From assembly GCA_039881145.1 (NCBI GenBank), contig JAYKKI010000003.1:4855001-4919000 (forward strand): a stretch of DNA of 64,000 bases, written 5' to 3'. A program made the translations under genes and the position numbers. How positions within the stretch are numbered: the first letter of the stretch is position 1; each line of letters begins with the position of its first letter. Positions 1 to 11,469 of this stretch are shown here, in pieces. Below the pieces are notes generated by a model. The model was given only the letters and a program-made list of their open reading frames with translations. It was not told where the DNA came from and did no database searches. Source of the DNA: Druceiella hillmani. Taxonomy: Eukaryota; Arthropoda; Insecta; Lepidoptera; Hepialidae.

Positions 1-2834
1 TTAAAATATTTTAATTTGATGAAAAACGTTTTAGCGTTTCAATGTTGGAAAGTAATAAATTACTAAAAATATTTGAAAGCGCGGAAATCTGAGAACGAAA
101 TGACGTATATTTGCCATTATTATTACACGAGATGGCCAATCTATGTAACCGAGACTACGATAAATCGTTAATTCTTGGTTACATAAAGTGCAATAAATTC
201 CATATAGACCGTCAATTTAAATATAGTTTTGTGCAAATTTTTTTCCATACAACTTTATTTCCATGTAACAAAGATTATTATCTTCAAGCTACGGATACAA
301 TTATATAGAAATCAGTATATCAAAAACTGGTTATTTGTGTTGCAAAAACGGTCTTTGTAAAATAATATAAATTATGATTAGACTATCTCGACAATTTCTT
401 TTGACACAATACTTTTTTATTTACTTATATTCCAACGCTTTTTTAAAGTTTATATAGCTAAAAGAAAGAAAATAGGAGTATGACTGCAGAGAAGCATTGC
501 CAAACATAAATATTTGGTCTTTTTTCCCAAAAAAATTCATGGAACTTTATTAACTATAATTGCAATAACTATTACCGCTTTACTCTCTATCTTCTATTCT
601 ATTTCTATCTAGATAGTTTTAGAATGTAGGATTTACATTAAAAAAAGATACTGAACTAAAAGAAATATCCTAATGACTTTCCATTCTTCTTCTTATTGAC
701 CCTACAATAATTAATAAAGCCAGTAATATTTAACAATATTTATGGTAGAACCTGTATTGCGTTTATTGTGAGACAGTATCTATCTTTTGCATGACTTTTT
801 TTGTAAGTTTTAGAATACCAATCTCTTCATTGTACTTCAAATATTTTTTTGTGCAATATGCATGTCACAAACAATTCGTAATTTGTTTTTAGTATACATG
901 GCTGTAATTTTAATAAATTCAGAAATTAACTCTTTGTAAAAATAGATAAAACAAATTTAGAATTATATTACAAAACCTCCTTATTTCGCGTTGATAAAAT
1001 AGTTATTTTACATGGCAAAATCCATTTTTTAACAGAATATTTAATTCTATATCTTAAAGTTAATCACTTAGTTACTCTCAAGTTAATCAAAGGGTATATT
1101 TGATTTTTAATTTTAAGTAACAGTTCCACGGAAGTCATGAACAATGGAACGTACATATTCACGTAAGAGATATCGACATGTTAACACACCAGAAATAAAC
1201 AAAATTCAGAAGTAAAATCAAATGAATTCAGACGTGGGCCATATCATCAAAACCGAATTTTTCACAAAATTTTAAAATTTTGCTGTGTTTTAGGATAAAA
1301 AAAATTGAATTTTCCTAAACCTGTGTTTTGTATTCAACAAAAAAACATACGTCTGAACAATTTTCGGAATTAAATTTAAAACAATCAAAATAATTTTAAA
1401 TATTTTGATCCACGAACATTTGTGGTTAAACTAAATGAAACATTCGTCCGAATATATGATTTTCTCATAATAAAATCTATCCTGCTTGTTATTTTCTGGT
1501 ACATTGTTCATTTTAATAGTAATAGTTTATGAAGCTGATAAGTCTTCCTTTCACAGCCATATCTGTACGATATAATATTTTCTTTTAACATTAAATGTAA
1601 AATGAGCCCCAACATTGAATATTTAAAGTTCATATACGTGATTCTTTAGTTTAATATTATATATTTAAAAAATAATTACATAATAAAAATACTTATATAT
1701 AATAAAAATACTTCAATACTCAATAATAAATATCCTATTTGCCATTTACTTGTATTTTCAGTTTTATTGTATTTTAATAAAATACTGAAGTGATTTGTAA
1801 TTGAAGCCATATTTATCGTTCTACGTCCTAAATTTTATTTGTTCTGAGTACAAGTCTTAATCAGTTACTATTTGTGCTGTTTCGTACAAAGGTCACTTTT
1901 ATTTTAGATATTTATTAATTCAAATTTATTCATTAATATTAATTAAAAAATCATGACAGATAAGTGTAAAACCTGTTTTAGTAAAAGTTTCTGGGTTGTA
2001 ATAAGAATATACAAACTGGGGAAGTAGAAGAAATTCGTTCAATACAGGAGATTCTACTAAATAACGTTTTCTATGACAAGTGTCGACTTATTGTCCATGT
2101 AAATGGAAAAAAGAATCAGGGACAAGTACTTCATCTCGAATGTACTATTATTTAATATTTTTATATCGTTGGATAATTTCACACAATTAATACGACATTC
2201 TTATACCAGGGGAATGAAGTCTAATGAAATAGGTTCTCGACAAGTTTGAGGAAAGAAGCACAATTGTGACAATAATAACAGTCAACGAAAATATGTATCG
2301 CACAAGCAGATAGTATGAACTAAAGCAAAGCTGATTTAGATTTTTAATTGCAATTAACGAACACGCGAAATGTTATCGATATTGATAATACTCTTACATA
2401 TAAATAGCTCTTTGAGACTGATTATTTTTTGTATCTCGCAGTTAAAACAAGTAATATTAAATGTGTTTACTTAGCGTGTTAAATATTGCTATTCATGAAA
2501 AGACAAAAGCTAACGTAAAATGGTAAATACCTGTTATTAATTCTCTTATGGTTATAAGAGAACAACAAAATACTTGATATACTAAACTAACGTGCTAAAT
2601 ATGCCTAAAATATTATAATGTGGAGAAATAAGAATAGAAAAAGGTTTGTAGAAACATATTAACGAGCGGAAGAATCGCCGAGGAAATTAACGAGCAGAAG
2701 AATATATCAGGATAAAAAAGATTAATATGGTGTTTAACTCAAATTTTCAATATTGCGGATAAAGTATGAGTGCAAGTTTCACTCCGTTTGATGCGTGTAT
2801 CTGTGATACAAGGCTATTGATTAGGTCTTATAGG
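1..2834. other. AT-rich non-coding DNA, nothing recognised
   Basis: I see no gene, RNA or transposon motif here. One 65-codon frame (111-308, +) has no family resemblance and ordinary AT-rich composition, so I treat it as chance. Short A/T runs are frequent. Decayed repeats too diverged to recognise by eye may be present. Confidence 0.5.
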
Positions 2835-3662
2835 AAGGAACTAAGACTTTCACGGGTTTTTATTGCATGAATTGGTCAGTAGGTCATTTAACAATAATAA
2901 ACCGCGGTTACTAAGTTAGGGGGTAAAATGCACAAAATGTATGTAACCAAAAATTATATTTCTGCAATAACGTTCTAAAATTTTATATCGGTATCATCAT
3001 CTATATCTTCAATAACATCGTCTTCTGCAATACCCGCTACTACCACGTTATGGCACTTGATCTACATACATTCTTTGGCAAATATGAAGTCAATAATTCG
3101 TAATTTTCTGCAACCACAGCTTTCATGGCAACCCGTAGTGTAACCACAAGCCATTATTTTACCAAAATCTCTGGCGCAGGGTGCGGTTGTGCGAATCGCA
3201 ATTAATACATATTTTGAATTTTTCCAACAAGTTCAAGAGGGTTAAGTGATTTTTGCCCCAACATTTTAAAAGACATTTTTTCTACTTTTTTCTATGAAGC
3301 AATGCTTATACCTATCTCTGACACGAAACAAGTTATAAGCGAAAGAGCGAAAAAACAAATAAATCCGAAATTTGTGTTTGTTTTTTTCTTTTTGATTAAG
3401 CATTTTTGGCATAAAAATTGTTTTTCAACTTTTTGAATAAGCCAAATCGATAGAAAACTCGACTTTCTACAAAAAGTTTTATTTAAAGTATATTAAAATT
3501 TTTCTTCGTTTCAAAGATATATTGAAAAAAACTGAAAAGGGTGAATTTTTACCCTTATCTCAATTTTCACTCTCTAATTTAATAGTAATCTACGATTTTT
3601 TCTCTTTAAATGATCCATTGACCGATTCATGCAATAAAAACTCGTGAACGTCTTAGTTCCTT
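2835..3662. mobile_element. Putative DNA element with about 53-bp terminal inverted repeats
   Basis: The two ends are inverted copies of each other. The left end begins AAGGAACTAAGAC and continues through TTTTTATTGCATGAAT; the right end is its reverse complement with a few mismatches, over about 53 bp (2835-2888 and 3609-3662). The interior is AT-rich, apart from a somewhat GC-richer stretch that can be read as a cysteine-rich protein tail on the minus strand (separate entry). I could not identify a convincing target-site duplication. The length (828 bp) and inverted ends fit a non-autonomous or internally deleted DNA transposon. The superfamily is undetermined. Confidence 0.55.
2976..3154 (-). 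pseudogene. Possible cysteine-rich C-terminus of a transposon protein (remnant)
   Basis: Read on the minus strand, this stretch gives MACGYTTGCHESCGCRK followed by a tail rich in aspartate and glutamate (IAEDDVIEDIDDD). The order GC-x3-CGCRK, then further cysteines and an acidic tail, resembles the Cys-rich C-terminal segment of several insect transposon-encoded proteins. There is one in-frame stop after FIFAKECM. It lies inside the inverted-repeat element 2835-3662 and may be the last piece of its former coding region. The family resemblance comes from memory of the motif only, so confidence is low. Confidence 0.3.
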
Positions 3663-4642
3663 ATTGCTCTGTTTTTTAGGAAATAATAGTTTCTTCGCCA
3701 TTGCAGTTTTGAAGGTCGAATAAACAAAACATAGACTTTTCATTTGGACTTATAAATTTTGTTTGATTCATCCGACTATCACTGCACTTAATATACCGCA
3801 TTTTTTTCAGAAAAGTAATGAATAATTTTTTACATAAATTGGCCGCATTTATTAAATTCTTCTTTTAATCTATGATTTTATTTGTTGATTATTCATAACC
3901 ACCAATGCAATAATCTCGCATCGTTAATTAGCCAAGAAATACTAGTAACGAATGGTTGGCTTTGAGTTTCAATAAATAATCTTATTTACATTTTTTCCTC
4001 CCAAAAATGTCATTATTCACTAGCTATATGGTACATTATGTCGCTATGTTTGAAAAACATATTACCTAAAATATTTTAAATTTTTGAAGGAAAAAGAATG
4101 TTTCCCTTGCTTTTCTGCTTGCTTTACTTCAGACGCGCCAATGTATGGTCTAATGTGAAATTGTTTCAAATATTTATATAAAACAACAAATATCACATTC
4201 ATTGTGGTATTTAATATATGTGTCCCAATGAAAGAGACATTTTGAGCCGACTTCTAAATTTAAAGTCAACCCGTAAATACTAAATCGTCTACATTGCACT
4301 ATTTGACTTTTTATGTTATCATCTGTGTTCTATGTTTAAATTTAATTTTCTTCCTTTGAAAATATTATATTTTTCATACGTAATATAATACGTAACACAA
4401 GATAAATTTATTTTACTTAATGTTAAGTAAAAAAAACACATAACATTTTTACAGAACCAGAAGGTAGAAGAATAAACAATTACTTTTTAACGGTATTAAT
4501 TTAAAGGAAAAAATTTAAAATGTGTGCTACTTTACACATTTATTTTTATATAAATATAGAAAAACTGTGTGATAATTTAAATTACGCTCTTCTATACGAC
4601 AGACGGCAATTTAAAATTAATTACAAATTCAGGACCATAAAG
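3663..4642. other. AT-rich non-coding DNA, nothing recognised
   Basis: No coding frame, RNA motif or repeat boundary was recognised between the two inverted-repeat elements. The sequence is dominated by A/T homopolymer runs. Confidence 0.5.
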
Positions 4643-6139
4643 AAACTTCATTAATAAATCATTGAAAATTTACGTTGCCTTCGTTGTCCCAAATATTTAA
4701 TGATAGATACTTAAAAGGAATAATAATACCCGTATTCAGTGATCTTCATCTGTAACAAGAGTATAGAAATAAACTTTAATAAATCCATTCTTTGCTGACA
4801 TAAGCTTGATAAATTCAATAGACGTAATGAGGTAGTTGTTGATATAGTTCTGGTAATTAACTTCCTGTTCCTATATAGACGAAAAGAACCATATTTCTTT
4901 GTAATAATATGAAGAAGGCTAGTCCATTCAGATATTTGTAGATAAATAATATTACTATCTATTATGTACCTATTATGTATATACTATCTATTATGTATGT
5001 ACTCTTTTGTAGTATAATGGTTGATATTAAAAAAAATACTGTTACTTAGTTGCAATAATGATACTTACCATTATATTCAACATTAGAAATCCTAAAATTC
5101 GATTTCATGAATGCTTCGATATATAAATTAAATCGAAATATTTATATGAACTATTCATAGGATTTACAATCCCATATGATAATGTTGCACCATCATCATG
5201 GAAAGCAAGCTTAATTTCACCATTAGGTATGTTTTTTCCTTAATATCAATTCATAAATGGAATTATCTAAGAAAATCTGCATCTAAAACAGATCGATTAA
5301 TATTGGCAACAAAGAAAACCTTTCAAAGTCCTGGTGTAGATATTAGACAAAATGAAAATTTTAAGTTAGGAAAATTCTATGCTGCTAGCAGCGTATACTT
5401 CAAAATCATTGAATTATGCTCACATCTCTTCCATTAAGAAAAAGAAAACGTATACTCGTTTTCTCATGAATTTCAAATAGACAGAATATACTAATTCATG
5501 AATCTTGATTTGCTGATTTACATTGCCATTATATCTATGGCTGATTTTGATTTTTGACTCCTTTTTTCATGCGTTTTACACTAATGAGGGTATACTTTAC
5601 ACTACTTTTTCCAAAATTTATGATAAAAACAAAGGTACTTGCAGGCAGGGTTAAACATTATCGCAAATCCCTAGGCTCGAGAGTAAATCAGTCCAAGGTT
5701 ATTTTTCGCAATTTGGATTTAAGAAAAATTATTTATCACTGCCTACAGGGATTTTCTTCATGAATTTAGGATATTTTCATTGATTCTCGTTTTTTTTCTG
5801 CTTCAACATACGTTTTTAAGAAAACTGGGTTTACCGTTTCCTATTTTCCTTCCAATTTTGTTACCAACTATTGAAATTTCTCACTTTATATATTCTTGAA
5901 ATATGTTATGAAATCTCTATATTTATTTTTATTAATATAATTAATAGCGAGCTATAAATGTCCCGTATGATTTATTTCTAACGGCGTTACTAAACAGTTT
6001 AATTTATTCCTTACATATTAATCTCGTTACAGGTGAAGATCAATGAATACGGTTATTATTATTCAATTTAGGTATCTATCATTAAATATTTGGGTCAACG
6101 AAGGCACCGTAAATTTTCAATGGTTTATTAATTAAGTTT
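4643..6139. mobile_element. Putative 1.5-kb element bounded by about 118-bp inverted repeats
   Basis: Positions 4643-4761 and 6022-6139 are inverted copies. Both arms carry CATTGAAAATTTACG, then GCCTTCGTTG and AAATATTTAATGATAGATAC in the same order, with scattered mismatches and a small indel. The interior holds two small frames of 79 (5198-5437) and 69 (5554-5763) codons on the plus strand. Neither has a family I recognise. A short tandem of CTATTATGTA-like units lies at 4957-5002. No target-site duplication was found at the arm ends. A non-autonomous DNA transposon or foldback element fits; so does a chance pair of inverted copies of one older repeat. Confidence 0.5.
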
Positions 6140-9100
6140 TCGAATAGCATATAGTAACTCAAGTAAAAAAATCTTGTTTTCAAGTTCGGGTTTCATGGAT
6201 CACCGATTTTTGTAAACTATGTACTAATTTAACCTAACTTGTAAATACAATAATAAAATATTCATAAAAAGTTTTGATTTTTGTCAAACTATTACTTCTA
6301 TAGAGTCTATTATAAATTTGACAAAATGAAGCTTGATTTAGATTTTATTTAAGAAACTTAAAAATAAAATAATAAATTGGTTTAAAATATCTGTCAATTC
6401 AGAAACGACGATAACCTTTATAATTCTTTCATCCCTGTTAGTTTACTAATAAATGGTGTTATTTAAATTAAATACATAACACAGAAAACTTGAATCCATG
6501 TTTTTGGTTCCAGTTAGGGTAGAACGAATATTAAAAAAATAATCTTATTTCCATTTTACATAATTTGAAATTGCATATTTTATTTATTTTGTGAATACAA
6601 TTCAGAACGATATTTACCAATAGTTTCTAAGAAGCCATCAAAATTTCTAATCTAATAGATATAAATTAATATTTTAAAGTAATATAAATGGGAGTATTCC
6701 TCGTAATATAAATAGGAATATTCGAATGTATAGGAAATTTTATGTAAAAATGAGGCAAATTGTAATAATATATCATATGATATCAAAATCGATGGTAAAC
6801 TGGAATTCAGATTTAAAATAAAGTGAGAGACGTTTAATATAATTTCGTAACAATTAATTTGTGAACAATAATTCTGCTATCATAAAGTTTATTTCCACGA
6901 ATAACTATGACGATGAAAAAGATATTAACTGATAAATATAAAATAAGTAAACTATTTCATTTTCCAAATTATGACTGTTTGTCATACCTCTTCGCATTTA
7001 TTTGGGTTCCATACAAAGCGACAGATTGATAAAATTTTTAATATTTCAAGGAAATGTTAAATATTTCAAAGTTTTAATGCTAATTTTATTGTTACTTAAT
7101 GTTTCTAGTTAGCTTACACTCGCTTTCTCCATTCAACGTAACAGAATTATAAACTTGCAGCACACATTATTGGTAACGGTATGCTCACATCAACGCTACG
7201 TTATTTTTGCTATACTAAGGTTTCGTAATGCTGAGATGCGCCATATTTTTCAAGTCCTACTCGGAATGTTATTATGTGTGCACAAAATGTCTTGTTACGG
7301 GGAGTGAGTGCTCAAGTACTAAATTGTGGCCTCTGGCCAGGCGCCTGTCCAGGTGGTGTAAGAGCTGCTAACAGAAACTACAAACAAAATCGACAATTTT
7401 TATCTCACGAGAGTATTAAATATAATACATTAAATATAAGGTTCCCATCGTCATCTTGTGTTATTTCTATTGAACTCGTTTAAAAAAAACTCTTTATGAA
7501 TCGGGTTTTTGCGTATATTGGGCAAAATTTACCATATTTGAATTTATTAAATATAAATGGTTTAAAATTAATATCTTAAACGTGCGTTGAAGCATTCTAT
7601 AAATACCAAAATTACAACCAGGTTATGAGACTGGATATCCCTGATTGTACTCGAACGCAATACACACATAACTAAATTTAAATTAAAAGGACTTGTTTCA
7701 AATTGGAATTTGAAAATTTTAGGAAGTTTTCAGTTACCATTATAAAATTAGGGACAATATTTTCAAGAAATTTATTTATTTGCTATAAAAGTGATACCAT
7801 TAATAGTTACGTTATTATTTAATGAAATGATGAACTGACTTACATAAATTCCAAATATATTAGTATAAATAAAATCATCGGTTCTACAAGTTCCAAAATA
7901 TTTAATTACAAATTTAGAATCTTATTAGGAAAGGACATTTTTGCAATAGATAAAAATGCGTATTCATTTGTGTTATTTCACGATACCGGAGTGCATAAAT
8001 AATGTAGAAGTGCAAATTGTTAATTGTATTGGATCACGGTTAACATGTACGCGAACACGTAACACGAATTAGTGTGCAAAAAGTTAGTGATATATGAAGA
8101 TTTATATACGGAACAGATGAGTTTGTTAATGTAGGAGTGTAAACTTATTATCGAGAGAACCAAAGAAATGAGATCAAGTAAGTACCTTGTTTGAATGGTT
8201 AAGTCATCCCAGAAAAGGATACTTTACTCATATTTAACACTTTAGTAACACACTAAATGCTTTATAACAATTTGAAATATTAAAAGCACTTCTCTTTATT
8301 ATCACTTATACAATATCCCAAAAAATAGTGTAAAACGGGAGCAGAGAAGTAACAGATTTCAAGGCATATCCAAAAGACCCCGACGCATGTTCGGCAATTT
8401 TTAATAGTTTCTGAGTTAAACATGTGTGAGAATTTAAAAAAGGGGAGGCAAACAAACAATATCAAAATAACCTTAAGTCTTCATAAAAAGGATTAGAAAA
8501 TTACATAAAAAATGTAAATTTTTAAAAAACATACTCTATAAATAAGACAAACCGTCACGAGTCACTTATAATAGCAGTTAAAGTGCTAAGACACCGCCAA
8601 ATTGTTATATCCCGGTGAAAGATATTTACCATATTCAGAACACTTAAAACTGGTAAGTTAATAATGAATAATTTGTGATTAAATTACAAATTATGAAATA
8701 CAAATATAGACGAACTACCATCGGTTTAATACGGAGAAAACGTTTTTAAAAAAGATGAAGATTTTCCAGGACGTTTTAACTACATTCTTCATTTTTAGGA
8801 AAAAGATAAAGAATGAAAATTGCAGAGCTCATTGACCAAGAAAATAATCCAATTTATTTTTAACTATCGGGGTAAAAATAATAATGAATGCTGATAATTG
8901 GGAATTAATTGTTCATAGGAAACTCTAGGCTTTAATTATTTTTTTTAAAAAACAAATAAAATGTTTGAAAATAGTGTAAAGTTATAGAAAAAATAGCAAA
9001 GCTTAGATTTAGTTTGAACAGTGAAAAAAAAAAGGAAATTCAACTGTGGTATTAATATTTAATAATTTTCTGGCTACCTGCATTAAAAAGTATTAAAGTC

Positions 9101-10155
9101 AATATTATAAGGCAGCTTTAAACTAACAGTCTCACTGGGTGAGAGAAAATCCTTTTTTAATTTTTTTTTGGAACTTCGAAATACAGCAATTAATAAAGTA
9201 GTTTCAAACAATTTAAATTATTATAAATTTATTAATTATAACCGATGAGAATATTAAATTGATAAAATAAATTGGAAAACTACTCCGAATTAAAAATTCA
9301 ATTTATAATTGCTGAAGTGGTTATCTTGTCCGAAATATTATTGTAATACTTAGAAAACCAAGCTTTTAAATTGCATTTATCTAAGTTAATTTCAGACTTA
9401 AACAAACATCAAAAACGGAGTCATTTTGATTGACATTTTCATCGTGCCGATAATACTCTAGAGAGCTAGTTAAGGGAACTAAAATTGTAACAAAATAGCA
9501 AAATCTATGGAGAGATAATTAATATTTTTTTATACCCAAGCACCATTTATTAATTCGTTACGAGAAAATATATTTTATTACATTACATGATGTTAATCGT
9601 TGTGTGTGTGTTAAACATTATGTTGAGATGTATGTAAATATTATTACTTTGGAAAATTACCATACGTTAGTTTATGCGCAATATGTATTTAAATATTAAT
9701 TCAAATAGGATAATGTGGCAGGGCAGTGTAATATATAGAATTATACTATATATCTCTTGTCGCGAACAAGCGTTTTGAATTACGTGTAGCACTTTTCTGA
9801 GAACTAAGTGACGCGGCTTTATTTCATTTAATATATTAATATATAACCATTTTTTGCTTTAACTTGAAAGTTTAACTTGGATATTTGCTTTAAAAAAGTT
9901 ATTTTCTTCCAAGTTTGAATAGTCGAATAATATGTTCGAATATATTTTAGATTGTGCTGAATCATCACTTTACATTATTGATTTCTTGTGACATCCTTTA
10001 TTCCGTATCATCTTAAATATCAAGAGAGTTGAACGATTTCTCGTTTGACAAATTCGATCCAGCCGTCTGAGTTCTTGTTCAACCCTTTTAAATTTAATTA
10101 AAAAACACCAATATAAACAACAAGCCAAAATATAGTCTCCCTTTTAAATGTTCCT
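6140..10155. other. AT-rich non-coding DNA, nothing firmly recognised
   Basis: Four kilobases without a supported gene. A GC-richer patch at about 7290-7370 lies inside a 69-codon plus-strand frame (7274-7483) with the string GLWPGACPGGVRAANRN. Its composition stands out against the flanks, but I recognise no domain. The 61-codon minus-strand frame at 8280-8465 looks like chance. Confidence 0.45.
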
Positions 10156-10159
10156 TTAT

Positions 10160-10575
10160 TTCGATACAGGTCATCTACCGAACTGCAGTGCGACCAATAA
10201 GTACCTATGGGTGTGAGAGGGCAGTGATGCTTCGAGGGAGTGAAAAGATGCTAAAGAGATGAGTGAGGTGTTGATAAAGATATATGTTTGAATTAATAAC
10301 CAAACTATGTACCGCATTTGCACCAACAAGGAAATATACGCCATTTACAAAGGGTTTTCACCTAAATCTTAAATAGTCGAGATTAAGAGGGAAGGAATCC
10401 GGTGGCTGGACAGTGGAACACGTGAAAAAACATAGGTGCCTAACGGATCCTGCATGAGCCCCTTGGAAGTAGAAGGAAACCAGATAAAGATCAGGATGGC
10501 TAAAAGATATTGTCGATGACATGATGGTACCGGGCGTGGGGGGTCCTGCGGATTGAAGTGATTTAATGACACAGA
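10160..10575 (+). pseudogene. LINE reverse transcriptase C-terminal fragment
   Basis: This is a degenerate 3' part of a non-LTR retrotransposon pol (ORF2) gene. In frame pieces I read VIYRTAVRPISTYGCERAV, matching the late RT consensus 'TLVRPVxxYGxExW'. Next come ICTNKEIYAIYKG (family 'RxNxELYxLYKEP'), IKREGIRWLDSGTR (family 'RLRWxGHVxRM') and GWLKDIVDDMMVPGV (family 'RWxDDVxxDLxxLGV'). The order and spacing are those of the region after the RT domain in Jockey/RTE-like insect LINEs. Several stops (for example after MLKR) and at least two frameshifts make it non-functional. The upstream part of the element is missing. Small minus-strand frames over the same bases are shadows. The clade is uncertain. 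Confidence 0.8.
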
Positions 10576-10715
10576 CCATGTTCTTTCGTGTACGGTAGAG
10601 TTGAGTAATTTAGTTTTTATGTATTTTTACTAGGCTAGATAAACGAATTTCAACTAAAATTAAAAAAAACTTATTTATGCTGGTTCTATAAATAACCAGG
10701 AGAAATTTGTTTTGC

Positions 10716-10802
10716 TAATTAATTAATTAATTTTATTAATTAATTAATTTTATTAATTAATTAATTTTATTAATTAATTAATTTTATTAATTAATTAATT
10801 AA
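10716..10802. repeat. 17-bp AT minisatellite (ATTAATTAATTAATTTT)n
   Basis: About five tandem copies of a 17-bp unit, each itself largely TTAA/AATT palindromic. The array is nearly perfect, which suggests recent slippage. The repeated TTAA sites and self-complementarity would allow cruciform or hairpin structures. No gene is adjacent; it sits just downstream of the LINE fragment. Confidence 0.9.
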
Positions 10803-11289
10803 AGCGTAATAGAAAATATCACAAGAAATTCTTTGCTTGTCTTAAATTCTAATCCCAGGGTAATGAGAAAAATATGTGTAAAAAACTATGGTTAATAGTA
10901 AAACAATAAAAGTATGAAGCAGATTGTAAAATCGAAAGAAATATTATTCTTTACATAATTATTTCTCGAAAATATATTTAATATTTAATTTCGAAACTAT
11001 TTTATGACGTCATTAGGGGAATGAATTTTTGATTAGATCAGTCACTGTAACGTAATGAATTAGTCACGAAATGTGTAGATATAAAAAACAAGGGCTTTTA
11101 TTTCAATAAAAACCATGTTCGATTTATTTATTACGCCTTCATTTTGTTAATGACAATATTTTATAAATATTATCACTCATCAAAACATGTGAAAGCCATA
11201 TAATAATACGACTTACAATAATAAAACAAATAAATAATTAACGATTTTATTTTCTTCTTTCTTATTTAAAATATGAATAGGTTAACAAA

Positions 11290-11420
11290 TATATTTGCTA
11301 ATATCCCACATGAAGATGTTGTAATACAACGAAACCTAGGTCGTGTTAAAGAACTTAAAGAAAGTAGAAATAATACTACATCACGTAGTTTCATTTAATT
11401 ATGAACAATGAATTTCTACA
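11290..11420 (+). repeat. Half copy of a dispersed repeat with a hammerhead-like core
   Basis: This stretch matches the right half of the palindromic repeat at 28.09-28.35 kb, from TTTGCTAATA through AACGAAACCTAGGTCG, AAGAACTTAAAGAAAGTAG and ACTACATCACGTA to GAATTTCTACAAAAT. The segment 11305-11346 can be drawn like a minimal hammerhead ribozyme. It has a short stem I (CAC/GTG), a stem II of GTTGT-AAT-ACAAC, the core GAAA, a tiny stem III (AC-CTAG-GT) and the cleavage triplet GTC. The first core base here is A rather than C (ATGAAGA), so this copy should be inactive. Such motifs are known from Penelope-like elements and related retroelements; membership of this family is inferred. Confidence 0.65.
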
Positions 11421-11421
11421 A

Positions 11422-11461
11422 AATTAACGCCAAATATAGTCAATATATTTGGCGTTAAATT
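11422..11461. repeat. Perfect short hairpin (TTAACGCCAAATATA arms)
   Basis: Inverted copies of TTAACGCCAAATATA flank a loop of about five bases, and a third partial copy, ACGCCAAATA, follows a few bases later (about 11467). It directly abuts the hammerhead-like repeat and may be part of the same element's end. No promoter or gene is next to it. Confidence 0.7.
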
Positions 11462-11469
11462 TGTACACG

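Noticed and set aside
7274..7483. GC-richer 69-codon frame (GLWPGACPGG) as a gene
   Set aside because: No domain, no splice or promoter context; kept only as a note in the regional entry.
10358..10579. Two minus-strand frames of 73 and 67 codons
   Set aside because: They lie opposite a clear plus-strand LINE reading and have no family resemblance of their own.
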